Below are positions 9,465-19,171 of a DNA stretch of 64,000 nt, in pieces. The position numbers and the translations under genes are program-made. Position 1 is the first letter of the stretch, and each line of letters opens with the position of its first letter. The notes beneath the pieces were generated by a model, which was not told the origin of the DNA, made no database searches, and saw only the letters and a program-made list of their open reading frames with translations. Source of the DNA: Candidatus Pacearchaeota archaeon (GTDB lineage Archaea > Nanobdellota > Nanobdellia > UBA10117 > JAFCGA01); assembly GCA_017608345.1 (NCBI GenBank), contig JAFCGA010000007.1, positions 1-64,000 on the forward strand. The letters run 5' to 3'.

Positions 9465-9875
9465 ATGGTTTTCAAAACATACGAGCATCAAGCAGATATT
9501 GGTCTAATCGGAGAAGGTTCAACGCTAGCTAAAGCTTTCGAGGAAGGAGCTAAGGCTATGTTTAGCGTTATGAGTGACCTCAAATCAGTAAAACCAGCTA
9601 AGAAAGTTGCTATCAACTGCGCTGCTCACGATTCTGAAGCGCTGTTCGTGGAATGGCTGAATGCTCTACTAGCTCAGAAAGATATCAAAAATATGATGTT
9701 TTCAAAGTTCGAAGTTAAAATCAAAGATGGAAAATTAACTGGAGCTGCGTACGGCGAAAAGATGGATGTTAAGAAGCACAAAATTATGGTCGAAGTCAAG
9801 GCTGCGACTTATTCTCAGCTAAAAATTTGGAAAGAAAAAGGGAAGTTCTTTGCTAGATGCGTTGTTGATGTTTAA
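9465..9875 (+). CDS. Archease (RtcB cofactor)
   Basis: FKTYEHQADIGLIGEGSTLAKAFEEGAKAMFSVM ... LFVEWLNALL ... ATYSQLKIWK; Archease family pattern. Confidence 0.92.
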   Translation: MVFKTYEHQADIGLIGEGSTLAKAFEEGAKAMFSVMSDLKSVKPAKKVAINCAAHDSEALFVEWLNALLAQKDIKNMMFSKFEVKIKDGKLTGAAYGEKMDVKKHKIMVEVKAATYSQLKIWKEKGKFFARCVVDV

Positions 9876-9923
9876 CATCACCCTGCAGTAGTTTTTTAAA
9901 CCTTATTACTACTAAACTATAAT

Positions 9924-10325
9924 ATGGTATTAATTGATCCAAGCTCGTTAGATCCAACATCGGTTGAATATGGCTTTTATGCTATGGGAGCTATAGTTGG
10001 CGCGGTCAGTGGTTTTCTAATCTATAGACTTTTTAAACTCACTAGCTCTGCTGAAAAAAGAGGTCTGGCGGAACTAGCAGATGTCCAAGAAACATATCAA
10101 AAAGCACCAATGGAGTCTCTCGAAAGATTAGCAGCTGTAGATTGCTTACCTTCGAGAGGATGGGATGAACTAGCAGATCTAAGGCAAAAGATATATAATG
10201 AGCTAGCTCCGCAGATAAAAGACGAAGTTCGTGATACGCTTGCACAAGGAAAAGACATATTGCCAACAACTACGCTCTCAGATCTATCTGAAACGCATGC
10301 AAAATACCTCAAGTTAAAACGTTGA
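9924..10325 (+). CDS. Hypothetical protein with N-terminal membrane anchor
   Basis: AMGAIVGAVSGFLIYRLF hydrophobic segment. Confidence 0.6.
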   Translation: MVLIDPSSLDPTSVEYGFYAMGAIVGAVSGFLIYRLFKLTSSAEKRGLAELADVQETYQKAPMESLERLAAVDCLPSRGWDELADLRQKIYNELAPQIKDEVRDTLAQGKDILPTTTLSDLSETHAKYLKLKR

Positions 10326-10394
10326 TTCTTGCGAGTTTTGATAATTATTCTAACAAATCAATAGCCTTAAATATTTACGTCAGTTCTATTTATT

Positions 10395-11849
10395 ATGAAG
10401 CTAACTCTCAAAAAGAAGTCTAATTATATCTGGGAGCTGCCCAAAAACGGCGATATGCTAGTTCCGGGACTTGTTTATGGTAACAAGGCTATTGTTGATC
10501 ATCTTCTTGCTGATGTTAAGGAAGGCAAAGAATGGAATGCTCTAAGACAGATTTATAATGTAGCTTGCTTGCCGGGCTTGCAGAAAGCATCTCTGGCAAT
10601 GCCTGATGTCCATCCCGGCTATGGTTTTTGCATTGGTGGTGTTGGAGCTTTTGATACTAAAGAAGGTATAATTACTGTTGCGGGTGTTGGTTTTGATGCT
10701 GGCTGTGGCGTGCGAGATATAGCTACTCCCCTGAAAAGAAAGGATGTAGAGCCAAAGAAGAAGCAGCTAGCTGAGCGAATGTTTAAAGATATTCCTGCAG
10801 GATTAGGAATTCGCGGAAAAATAGCAATTTCTTGGGATCAGCTAGAAGAAGTACTGACTAAGGGAGCGGCATTTCCGATTTCTCTCGGCTACGGCAAGAA
10901 AGAAGATTTGAAATTCATTGAACAACAGGGCAAGATTCCCGGAGCAGACCCCGAAAATGTTTCTGAAACCGCCAAGAAACGCGAGTCAAAACAGATCGGA
11001 ACGCTAGGATCTGGAAATCACTATATGGAGATCCAATATGTTGATGAAATCTTTGATCCGGTAGCTGCTAAAGCTTATGGCTTAGAAAAAGATTCTGTTA
11101 TAATTTCGATGCACTGCGGCTCTAGAGCGCTAGGACATCAGATTGGAACCGATTACTTAAAGGTCTTGGACGCTGCTAGCAAAAAATACAAGATCCCAAT
11201 CCGTGAGAGAGAGCTAGTTTGCGCTCCGTTCCAATCAGAAGAAGGGCAGCAGTATTTCTCGGCTGTTAATTGTGCTCTAAACTACGGACATGCTAATCGG
11301 CAGGTTCTGGCTCACTTGATTCGAGGAGTTTTTACAAAAGTCTTTGGAATTGATTATGATTCAATGAAAATGATCTATGAGATTAGCCACAACTCAGCTA
11401 AATTAGAAAAACACAAAGTTGATGGCAAGACAAAGGAATTAATAGTTCATCGCAAGGGCGCTACTCGCGCGTTTGGTCCCGGACATCCGGAGTTGCCTGC
11501 TCCGATTAAAAAAGTTGGTCAGCCGGTTTTGGTTGGTGGGACAATGGGAACTTGCTCCTATATTTTAGCTGGAACTGAAATTGCAATGCGAGATACCTTT
11601 GGCTCAGCTTGCCACGGAGCTGGAAGAAGGATGAGTCGCCATCAAGCTAAAAGGGAGTTCCGAGCTCAGGAATTGGTTAGGAAACTCGAGAAAGAAGGAA
11701 TAATCGTCAAAGGACATGGCTGGGGCGGAATAGCTGAAGAAGCGCCAGGAGCTTACAAAGACGTTGAGAATACTATCAAAGTAATGCACGAGACAGGAAT
11801 AGCCACGAAGGTTGCTCGAATGAAGCCGATGGTTTGCATTAAAGGATGA
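10395..11849 (+). CDS. rtcB: RNA-splicing ligase RtcB
   Basis: PDVHPGYGFCIGGVGAFD, GVGFDAGCGVRDI, LGSGNHYMEIQ, MHCGSRALGHQIG, THRKGATRAFGPG-like; no intein in the 484 aa ORF. Confidence 0.97.
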   Translation: MKLTLKKKSNYIWELPKNGDMLVPGLVYGNKAIVDHLLADVKEGKEWNALRQIYNVACLPGLQKASLAMPDVHPGYGFCIGGVGAFDTKEGIITVAGVGFDAGCGVRDIATPLKRKDVEPKKKQLAERMFKDIPAGLGIRGKIAISWDQLEEVLTKGAAFPISLGYGKKEDLKFIEQQGKIPGADPENVSETAKKRESKQIGTLGSGNHYMEIQYVDEIFDPVAAKAYGLEKDSVIISMHCGSRALGHQIGTDYLKVLDAASKKYKIPIRERELVCAPFQSEEGQQYFSAVNCALNYGHANRQVLAHLIRGVFTKVFGIDYDSMKMIYEISHNSAKLEKHKVDGKTKELIVHRKGATRAFGPGHPELPAPIKKVGQPVLVGGTMGTCSYILAGTEIAMRDTFGSACHGAGRRMSRHQAKREFRAQELVRKLEKEGIIVKGHGWGGIAEEAPGAYKDVENTIKVMHETGIATKVARMKPMVCIKG

Positions 11850-12004
11850 GCGGGTACAATATTGTCAAGTGGTTGAAGCGAGCGTTCTTAATTTTTGCAA
11901 TAATAATTACTGTTCCAGTTATAGTCAAACGCCCGCCAGGTTGGTACATGTATTTGATAATCGCTTGGCTATTTATTTACGTTAAGATTATTAGGAATAA
12001 ATAA
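11846..12004 (+). CDS. Small membrane protein overlapping the rtcB stop (ATGA)
   Basis: Not in ORF track. 52 aa MSGYNIVKWLKRAFLIFAIIITVPVIVKRPPGWYMYLIIAWLFIYVKIIRNK; two hydrophobic stretches. Confidence 0.5.
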   Translation: MSGYNIVKWLKRAFLIFAIIITVPVIVKRPPGWYMYLIIAWLFIYVKIIRNK

Positions 12005-12139
12005 TCCTAAGTTAAATTTGTAACAGGGCCAGCTGTAAGGTGAATTATTCTGAGAAAATTTATATACTATAAAGAATATAAGACTAGTAAAATATATTGA
12101 TCTCGCATAAGCGAGATTAATGTTATTCCGGAGTAGAAT

Positions 12140-14971
12140 ATGGTAAAAAGGAAAATAACCAAAACGCAAACACACTTTATAATCGCTATTAGTATTGCAA
12201 TCGCAGTAATCATTAGCGGAATTGTAGGGATCGCGCCAGCGATAACTGGCTCGAGTGTAGAGATTACAGATTCAGTGAACTTTGGATCTTCTGACCTAAA
12301 AATAACAGAAATTAGACCAAACCCAGTCGGATCAGACACGAGCGGGTCTGAACAGGAGTGGATTGAAGTGCAGAATACTGGAACTAGCGCAGTAACACTG
12401 TATGGAAATAAACTATATTCTGGAATTGATACAGACGTTTGGTCTTATACTGAAGAAACAGGCTATAGAAATTCTGGCGGAGCTTATACTAGCAGTTACT
12501 GGAAAACATTAGCTAATGTTCCTGCTGCGGAAGACCCAGTACCAATAACCTTAGAACCTGGAGAAGTTGTAATTTTTGCAAGAAACGAACAAAAATTCAG
12601 AAATACCTACCCTGGAACAGAATGTAGTATATTTGATTGGACAAACAAATATGCATTAAATAACAATAAAGATACTTTCTTTATTCGAGATGGAAGCAGC
12701 GGTGCTTCAAGCATCGTAGTACACCAAGGATATGATCTAGGACACTATGTTTCAGATCAAGATTCACTTCATTTTGATCTAGAAGGAGGATTAGTTGAAG
12801 CAGCTCCGACACCTTGCGTAGGACTTGATCTCGTTCAAGACGAAGATGGTGATGGTGTAGTAGATGACGAAGATTTATGTTTCGGGAGTGAATTAGATAA
12901 TATTAATCTAAATCCAAATCATTATGCTCAAAACGAAGAAGCACTTACGGATGAATTAATCATCTTATATGAAGAGGATTTCGAAGAATACAAGAAAGGA
13001 GAAATTCCTGAAGATTGGGATATAGAATATACTGAAGATTGTAATCCTGCTCCCGGAGTAAATAAAATAAAGAGTAACGCTGCACTCGGACTTAGTGGCT
13101 GTGAAGTTGTAGAAGGCGAGACAATAATCAATGAAGATCCACTTGTGAAAAAAATAACTGTGGAATATGATGTTTATTTTCCAAGTAATAATTATGAGGG
13201 ACACAATGGATTATTCTTCCAAGGCGATGCTGCAACTCGACCATCCACTCCAATGGGTGCGAATATCGGAACAGTAAGATATTCTCAAGGAACTTGGGAA
13301 TGGGGTCAATGGACGCCATGGGGTGGAGGAAATATAAACAACGGAAGAAGCTACCGAGTAGAACTAAATGGAGATTTAAAAACTAATGATTGGAATCACA
13401 TAAAAGCAACCATCGATATGAATTCATTACAGGTCGAGGCTGAGATAAATGGTGAGTTGAATATTTTTAACAGAGCTGAGGAATTCTCTCAGTACTTGGA
13501 ACGAATCGGCATAGGAACTGAAGAATCTTGGGGATTTGGTAGCATATATTTTGACAACATTAAAATAACAACTTACGGCGAGGATGGAGTCAGATCATAT
13601 GGGCTATTCGAAGAAGGTCCTAATAGCAAAAGTGAATACACACAAGCGATGACAAAGGGCTGTACGTGTAAGCAAATACTCAATACCAAGCCCGGGAGCG
13701 ATAAGGGAGAATTAGAAACTGGATGTACTGCTGGAACAATGGATAACTGGATACAGGGAAGAGGTTGGGCAAAAGATCTTGGAGATGCATCAATAATTAT
13801 TTCAGATGATTTCAGCGATGGAATCTTAGCTGAGAATTATGACTTCAGTCTAGGTGAGTATGCAACTCTTTCAGAAGTTAAGGGAAAATTGTTATTAAAC
13901 TATTACCAATCTAATCCAGGCGAATGGATTGAAGAAGAACCAATGTTCATTATAACTGAAGAATTAGACGGGAATTTCGAAGTTTCTATTGACTACAACA
14001 TACCTAGTAAAGAATATATGGACAATGTGGAAATTGCAATTTTAACAATTCCTTTCCAAAATGGAGCAAGAGTATTCTATGTTGGATTTAGTCCAGATGG
14101 AACAGTATCTTTCCGTGAAAGGGATGGAGGGGGAGATAATATAATCGGTGAAGCAGTTGCATATCCTAAAACTGGAACAGTTAAAATTGTAAGACAAGAT
14201 GGAGATGTATCGGGTTATTTAATAACTGGAAACAAAGAGATTTTGTTAGGAACAAGTTCAGGAAGTACTAATCCGGCCGCAACAGAAACAGTTTATTTCC
14301 AACCAAGTATTTTAGTATTAGGAAATGATCTTGTAACTTTTGATATCTATTTTGATAACTTAGTTATAAAAAAACTTGCTCCAACTGAAGAGTCAGATAT
14401 TATCGATGACTTCGAAGACAATGAGTATACTGACTCATGGGATGTAATTGAACATGGTACACTAACTCAGCAAAACGGCGTTCTCAAAAGCGAGCTCGAT
14501 GGAGTCACGCAAGTAGGTGCTTGTGCAAGTAATAGACTAGTTTCAAAAGTAGCTTTAGTTGATGGTGATTTTGATATAAGCGTTGATTTTGCTGTTAATC
14601 CTGAGTTTCACGATGCTGGCCAAACAAATGGTGGCATTAAAGTGACTAATCTACCCGGTTCAGAAATATTCTCAGCAATAATACGAAATTATGCATATAC
14701 TTGCCACAAAGTTTCTAATGGAGTTGGAACACAAATAGGAATACATCATGAGGATAGCACCTTATCTGGAAAGTTAAGGATAAGCAGAACAGGTACTATA
14801 TTAAAAGCATATTACTATGAAAACGGTGCATATCATGAGTATGCTTCAGTAGACTATCCTAAGCTCAAAGATAACTTAAAGATAATACTGCACTCTTGGA
14901 CTTGTGATACAAATGGAGATGGTTCATCTCCAAGTTTATGGTATACGTGGGACAACCTCGTATTCCTATAA
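12140..14971 (+). CDS. Secreted multi-domain surface protein (lamin-tail domain, thrombospondin-3-like Ca motif, LamG/ConA-like modules)
   Basis: N-terminal TM/signal; LKITEIRPNPVGSDTSGSEQEWIEVQNTGTSAVTLYG (LTD-like); DEDGDGVVDDEDLC; repeated 'DDFEDNxYTDSWD..', 'FEVSIDYNIPSKE' jelly-roll-like modules. Confidence 0.75.
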   Translation: MVKRKITKTQTHFIIAISIAIAVIISGIVGIAPAITGSSVEITDSVNFGSSDLKITEIRPNPVGSDTSGSEQEWIEVQNTGTSAVTLYGNKLYSGIDTDVWSYTEETGYRNSGGAYTSSYWKTLANVPAAEDPVPITLEPGEVVIFARNEQKFRNTYPGTECSIFDWTNKYALNNNKDTFFIRDGSSGASSIVVHQGYDLGHYVSDQDSLHFDLEGGLVEAAPTPCVGLDLVQDEDGDGVVDDEDLCFGSELDNINLNPNHYAQNEEALTDELIILYEEDFEEYKKGEIPEDWDIEYTEDCNPAPGVNKIKSNAALGLSGCEVVEGETIINEDPLVKKITVEYDVYFPSNNYEGHNGLFFQGDAATRPSTPMGANIGTVRYSQGTWEWGQWTPWGGGNINNGRSYRVELNGDLKTNDWNHIKATIDMNSLQVEAEINGELNIFNRAEEFSQYLERIGIGTEESWGFGSIYFDNIKITTYGEDGVRSYGLFEEGPNSKSEYTQAMTKGCTCKQILNTKPGSDKGELETGCTAGTMDNWIQGRGWAKDLGDASIIISDDFSDGILAENYDFSLGEYATLSEVKGKLLLNYYQSNPGEWIEEEPMFIITEELDGNFEVSIDYNIPSKEYMDNVEIAILTIPFQNGARVFYVGFSPDGTVSFRERDGGGDNIIGEAVAYPKTGTVKIVRQDGDVSGYLITGNKEILLGTSSGSTNPAATETVYFQPSILVLGNDLVTFDIYFDNLVIKKLAPTEESDIIDDFEDNEYTDSWDVIEHGTLTQQNGVLKSELDGVTQVGACASNRLVSKVALVDGDFDISVDFAVNPEFHDAGQTNGGIKVTNLPGSEIFSAIIRNYAYTCHKVSNGVGTQIGIHHEDSTLSGKLRISRTGTILKAYYYENGAYHEYASVDYPKLKDNLKIILHSWTCDTNGDGSSPSLWYTWDNLVFL

Positions 14972-15015
14972 TTTTCTTTTTTTATTAATTATTTTTAGAA
15001 TTAGAAATACTTTAT

Positions 15016-15432
15016 CTATTTTCTTCCAGATATTAGTTTTTCTAATTCTAGAGCATCTTCGGGACTTAGCTCTTCTTCAGGAAGAGGAATTCCTAGCTCT
15101 TCTGCGATGCTATCTGCTACGCCGTAGGTTCTGCGTCTCAAATGATTATATATAAATCCATTAAGAGTCATCCAATATGTCTTTCTCCTCGGCAGAATAT
15201 TCTTATCATTTGTAATCGGAATGATACTTAGATCTTTAGGCAAATCTCCAGAAATATATATTTCCTCCACGATGATTTTTAGTCCATTATTTTTCTCTAG
15301 AGCATACAACTTATGAGGGTGACCAATAAGAGTGTAATAAAACAATTCGGATTCCCCTTCTTCTAGCTCGGCTCCGAGCTCTTCTAATTTGCTCTTGATT
15401 TCTTGCAGAACCATCTCGATGTAGTGGAGCAA
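15016..15432 (-). CDS. Hypothetical protein
   Basis: 138 aa ORF, C-terminal helical region. Confidence 0.55.
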   Translation of the reverse strand: MLHYIEMVLQEIKSKLEELGAELEEGESELFYYTLIGHPHKLYALEKNNGLKIIVEEIYISGDLPKDLSIIPITNDKNILPRRKTYWMTLNGFIYNHLRRRTYGVADSIAEELGIPLPEEELSPEDALELEKLISGRK

Positions 15433-15501
15433 GAGATTATTAATATTCCTTCAATGGAGTAAATAATAAGCTTTTTAAAGTAATTATTACTTTTTAGTGA
15501 T

Positions 15502-15813
15502 ATGATAATCCCCGAACACGAAGATGCTAAATATAGTGACCCAGACGATCCCGAAGATACTTGGAAGCAAGTATATAGATCCTATGGTGTTAATCCCAAT
15601 CAGCTTACTGGCTCAGATCTAGAATCATCTATAGAAGAACATCAATCTATATGCGAAGAGTCTATAGAGATTATAGTTAAAAAATCTACTCAGACAGTAT
15701 TTGATGTAAAGTGGGAGAAAAAGTTTGCGAAAAAAGATACTTCTACCGAATGGGCGGATAAATACAAGCCAGATAGAAAACAAAATTCAGGGAAGGATGC
15801 ATCATGGAGTTAA
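15502..15813 (+). CDS. Hypothetical protein
   Basis: 103 aa ORF. Confidence 0.45.
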   Translation: MIIPEHEDAKYSDPDDPEDTWKQVYRSYGVNPNQLTGSDLESSIEEHQSICEESIEIIVKKSTQTVFDVKWEKKFAKKDTSTEWADKYKPDRKQNSGKDASWS

Positions 15814-15843
15814 GTTCTTAAGGCTGTTTCTTTTGAGTTTATT

Positions 15844-16746
15844 ATGGACTGCGGACTATGCAACAAAAAGCCAGCTAAAGTCGAACTTAAATACTTGGGC
15901 AAGACTATCTGCAATTCTTGTTTTATTAGAATAACTAAGCGGAGAATCAGCAAGAACATTCGAGTTAACAAGCTAGTTGAGAAAGGCGATAAGATCGCAG
16001 TGGCTGTTTCTGGCGGCAAGGATTCTGTGCTGACTTTGCGAGTTTTAGCTGAGCGTTGTAAGAAACTTGAAGTTCCGTTAGTTGCTCTTTATGTAGATCG
16101 CGGGGATGAATTTGCTAAAAAATGTGGAAATATAGCTGAGAAAGTTGCTAAGGCGCTTGGTGTTAAATTCTATAACTTGAGTTTCAAGAAGGAATTAGGT
16201 GTCAGCATGGCTGACATAATTAAGATTACTGGAAAGATTGGTGCTAATCGCTGCTCGGTGTGCGGTGTTTTTAGAAGGAGAGTTCTTGATCGGAAAGCTC
16301 GGGAATTGGGCTGCAATAAACTAGCTACAGGTCATAATCTAACTGACGAGGCGCAATCGGCGCTGATGAACTTTGTTAAAGGGGAGTTGAAGAACTTCTC
16401 GCACTTCGGCGCGATATCGCCTAAGAGCGGCTTTGTCCGAAGGATCAAACCTCTACGCGAGGTGCCAGAAGAAGAAGCTCGGAAATATGTTGAATTGAAA
16501 AAGTGGGATCATATTCCCCTGCCTTGCCCATGCCGAATTGGTTCTTTACGGTTTAACTTTATGAGCTATCTAGAGGATATTAAGCAAGTCCGCCCAGGAG
16601 CAGAGTTTGCTATTTGTAAGATTGGGGATGAATTGGCTAAGGTTTCTGAGAAAAAGCTTAATGGGGCTGCTAAAAAGTGTACTAAGTGTGGAGAGCTGAC
16701 TTCTCGGGAAGTTTGCAGGGTTTGTGAATATCTTACTTTTAAGTAA
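15844..16746 (+). CDS. tRNA 2-thiolation ATPase, Ncs6/TtuA family
   Basis: CGLCNKKPAKV.. N-terminal zinc finger, AVAVSGGKDS PP-loop, GANRCSVCGVFRRRVL, ATGHNLTDEAQ, C-terminal CTKCGELTSREVCRVC. Confidence 0.93.
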   Translation: MDCGLCNKKPAKVELKYLGKTICNSCFIRITKRRISKNIRVNKLVEKGDKIAVAVSGGKDSVLTLRVLAERCKKLEVPLVALYVDRGDEFAKKCGNIAEKVAKALGVKFYNLSFKKELGVSMADIIKITGKIGANRCSVCGVFRRRVLDRKARELGCNKLATGHNLTDEAQSALMNFVKGELKNFSHFGAISPKSGFVRRIKPLREVPEEEARKYVELKKWDHIPLPCPCRIGSLRFNFMSYLEDIKQVRPGAEFAICKIGDELAKVSEKKLNGAAKKCTKCGELTSREVCRVCEYLTFK

Positions 16747-16747
16747 T

Positions 16748-17074
16748 TTACTCTTTAAGCAAATATTCTCCACGGTCGCTTAGAATTTCGTGAGCTTCAT
16801 GTGCTCGCTCCGCGAACTCACCATCACAAACAAGATTGCCAGCGTTTTTTACTTCCCAAATTAATTCATTTAGGGTAGCTCTCTTTCCGTGTTGGCTTGC
16901 CCAAGGCATTTGCACACCAATTTCACAATCTATTCCACCACAAGTATTTTTAGTATGCTTATTTACCGCACGCGCCATCTTTGCTAACTCGTTTCGTGTG
17001 AAGTTAGTATATGGTTCTTCTATTCGTGCTACTCGACTGTTTATTGCTCGTCGTAGATAGTTTGGAATTGCCAT
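16748..17074 (-). CDS. Hypothetical protein
   Basis: 108 aa ORF. Confidence 0.55.
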   Translation of the reverse strand: MAIPNYLRRAINSRVARIEEPYTNFTRNELAKMARAVNKHTKNTCGGIDCEIGVQMPWASQHGKRATLNELIWEVKNAGNLVCDGEFAERAHEAHEILSDRGEYLLKE

Positions 17075-17153
17075 TTTAATCTGAATTACTACTTTTAAGT
17101 AACCTTATAACTCTTTCCATTTCACTTCCACAATCTTTATAACCAGAAATCCT

Positions 17154-17250
17154 CCGGACCAGAGAAAAACGCTGTGTCGTTTTTCTTGGCCAAGAAAAAT
17201 CCCTCGGATTTTTCTCTGGTTTCCGGAATTGCAAATCTTATGATTTGCAA
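17154..17250. repeat. Double-hairpin palindromic element A (CCA-stem-TGG/CCA-stem-C-TGG) plus adjacent hairpin
   Basis: 17159-17189 CCA-G-AGAAAAACG-CTGTGT-CGTTTTTCT-TGG; 17190-17219 CCA-AGAAAAATCC-CTC-GGATTTTTCT-C-TGG; outer CCGGA/TCCGG 17154-17158/17222-17226; hairpin TTGCAAATC-TTAT-GATTTGCAA 17229-17250. Confidence 0.8.
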
Positions 17251-17291
17251 TAAATATAAACTCTATTCCGTAATATTTATAAATGAAAGCG

Positions 17292-17305
17292 TATTCATAT
17301 GAATA
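17292..17305. promoter_or_regulatory. Perfect 14-bp palindrome TATTCATATGAATA, candidate operator of the ArsR/isc operon
   Basis: Lies between TATA-like TAATATTTATAAATG and the ATG at 17318; a second inverted repeat CGTATT...AATACG (17290-17317) spans it. Confidence 0.55.
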
Positions 17306-17317
17306 GCTATTAATACG

Positions 17318-17638
17318 ATGAATCAATACCACATGTTTTTCCACACGCTATCAAATCCGCTAAGGATCGACATAATCAGCTCGCTATCAAAAGGAGAGAA
17401 ATCAGTTACTGAGCTAGCTAAAGACTTAAATGTTGAGCAAAGCAAGCTCTCGCATGCTCTCAAAGCTCTACTTACTTGCCACATAGTTGAAGTTGAGCAA
17501 AGGGGCAAGCGAAGAATATATTCGCTAAACAAGGAAACAATCATACCAATCTTAAATCTGATCCAAAAGCACTCGTGTGATCAGTGTCAGATCTGCGCTA
17601 AGATGGAGGGGAAGAATGCTAATAACACGAAAAGATAA
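17318..17638 (+). CDS. ArsR-family winged-helix regulator with C-terminal CxxCxxC
   Basis: HTLSNPLRIDIISSLSKGEKSVTELAKDLNVEQSKLSHALKALLTCHIVEVEQRGKRRIYSL; tail HSCDQCQICAKMEG. Confidence 0.9.
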   Translation: MNQYHMFFHTLSNPLRIDIISSLSKGEKSVTELAKDLNVEQSKLSHALKALLTCHIVEVEQRGKRRIYSLNKETIIPILNLIQKHSCDQCQICAKMEGKNANNTKR

Positions 17639-17999
17639 TACAGAACCAATCATAAACTCAACCGGGGAGCGCGTCTATGAGCTGATCGGTCTCGGTGAGA
17701 ACTTAGGCAACGCTACTAAGCACAGTGTTGGCTATGTTGTAATACCTGCTGGTTGTTATTCTCGGCCGCACTTACATCCAGAAGATGAAGAAACTTATTG
17801 TATGTTAAGCGGTGCAGGTAAAATAAAGATAGATAATATTGAGTATGCCTTGACAGCAGGAGATTTTATACTTATTCATCCACCCGAAAAACATCAAATA
17901 TTCAACGCAGGAGACGATGATTTAGAATTTATTGTAGTCTGCGCACCGGCATGGACACCGACAAATAGCGTGTTTCTTGACGAGGAGGAGAGTAGATGA
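17616..17999 (+). CDS. Cupin-domain protein
   Basis: AGCYSRPHLHPEDEETYCMLSGAGKIKIDNIEYALTAGDFILIHPPEKHQIFNAG; start moved to internal ATG overlapping upstream gene end. Confidence 0.85.
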   Translation: MLITRKDNTEPIINSTGERVYELIGLGENLGNATKHSVGYVVIPAGCYSRPHLHPEDEETYCMLSGAGKIKIDNIEYALTAGDFILIHPPEKHQIFNAGDDDLEFIVVCAPAWTPTNSVFLDEEESR

Positions 18000-19168
18000 A
18001 AGTATACATGGATAATAGCGCAACAACGCAAATGGACAAAGCAGTCCTGAAAGCTATGCTACCTTACTTCAATAAGCAGTACGGAAATGCTTCTTCGCTG
18101 CACCAAATGGGTCGCGAAGCTAGGAAAGCTCTTGAAAAAGCGAGATCAGACATTGCTAAAACAATCAACGCTGACCCTGAAGAAATCATATTCACATCTG
18201 GCGGAACAGAGTCAGATAATCTAGCGCTAAAAGGAGTAGCTGCTGCTAATCAAGGCAAGCACATAATCACCTCAAAGATCGAGCACCCTGCAATCATGAG
18301 CTCGTGCAATACTCTCAGCAAGCAAGGATACAAAATCACTTACTTAAACGTCGACAGCTGCGGAATCGTAGATCTAAAACAGCTAGAAAAAGAGATAACG
18401 AAAGATACAATTCTCGTTTCTATAATGGCTGCCAATAACGAAATGGGTGCGATTCAGCCAATAGAAGATATCAGCGAGATTTGCAAGAAACACGAAGTTC
18501 TTTTTCACACTGATGCAGTTCAAGCTTTCACAAAAGTTCCAATTGATGTAAAAGAATTAAACATCGATCTTATGTCAATTAGCTCTCACAAAATACACGG
18601 GCCAAAAGGAATCGGAGCTCTCTTCGTCAAGAAAGGAACAAAGATAAAAAGACAAATGGATGGCGGCGGACATGAATTCAAGCTAAGAGCTGGAACTGAA
18701 AACGTAGCTTCAGCAGTTGGATTTGCAGTAGCTGCAAACTTAGATCCAAAAGTAAAGCAAATAAAAGAGCTACAGGAAGAGCTAATCAAAAGGATTGAGT
18801 ATGATATCAAAGACATTAAACTAAACGGTCCGAGAAAACAGCGGCTATGCAATAATGTAAACTTCTCATTCAAATTCATCGAAGGCGAAGCACTATTAAT
18901 GCTGCTAGACCAAAAAGGAATCTGCATCTCGACAGGTTCTGCTTGCGCTAGCAAATCATTAGAGCCCTCACACGTTTTAATTTCAATGGGAATCGATCCA
19001 GTTACATCTCACGGATCAATTAGATTCAGCCTAAGCAAGTTCAACACGCGAAGGGAGCTAGATTATGTAGTCAGAAACCTAAAAGAAGTTGTTGAAAAGC
19101 TAAGAAGAATGAGTCCATTCAAGGGAGATAAGGATATTAAAATCAAAGAAAAGGAATGGGAGTGCTAG
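17996..19168 (+). CDS. iscS: Cysteine desulfurase (NifS/IscS family)
   Basis: MKVYMDNSATTQMDKAVL..., FTSGGTESDNLALKG, SSHKIHGPKGIGALFV, STGSACASKSLEPSHVL. Confidence 0.96.
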   Translation: MKVYMDNSATTQMDKAVLKAMLPYFNKQYGNASSLHQMGREARKALEKARSDIAKTINADPEEIIFTSGGTESDNLALKGVAAANQGKHIITSKIEHPAIMSSCNTLSKQGYKITYLNVDSCGIVDLKQLEKEITKDTILVSIMAANNEMGAIQPIEDISEICKKHEVLFHTDAVQAFTKVPIDVKELNIDLMSISSHKIHGPKGIGALFVKKGTKIKRQMDGGGHEFKLRAGTENVASAVGFAVAANLDPKVKQIKELQEELIKRIEYDIKDIKLNGPRKQRLCNNVNFSFKFIEGEALLMLLDQKGICISTGSACASKSLEPSHVLISMGIDPVTSHGSIRFSLSKFNTRRELDYVVRNLKEVVEKLRRMSPFKGDKDIKIKEKEWEC

Positions 19169-19171
19169 AAT

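Noticed and set aside
10395-11849. Intein in RtcB
   Set aside because: RtcB is a frequent intein host, but the ORF is 484 aa with uninterrupted catalytic blocks.
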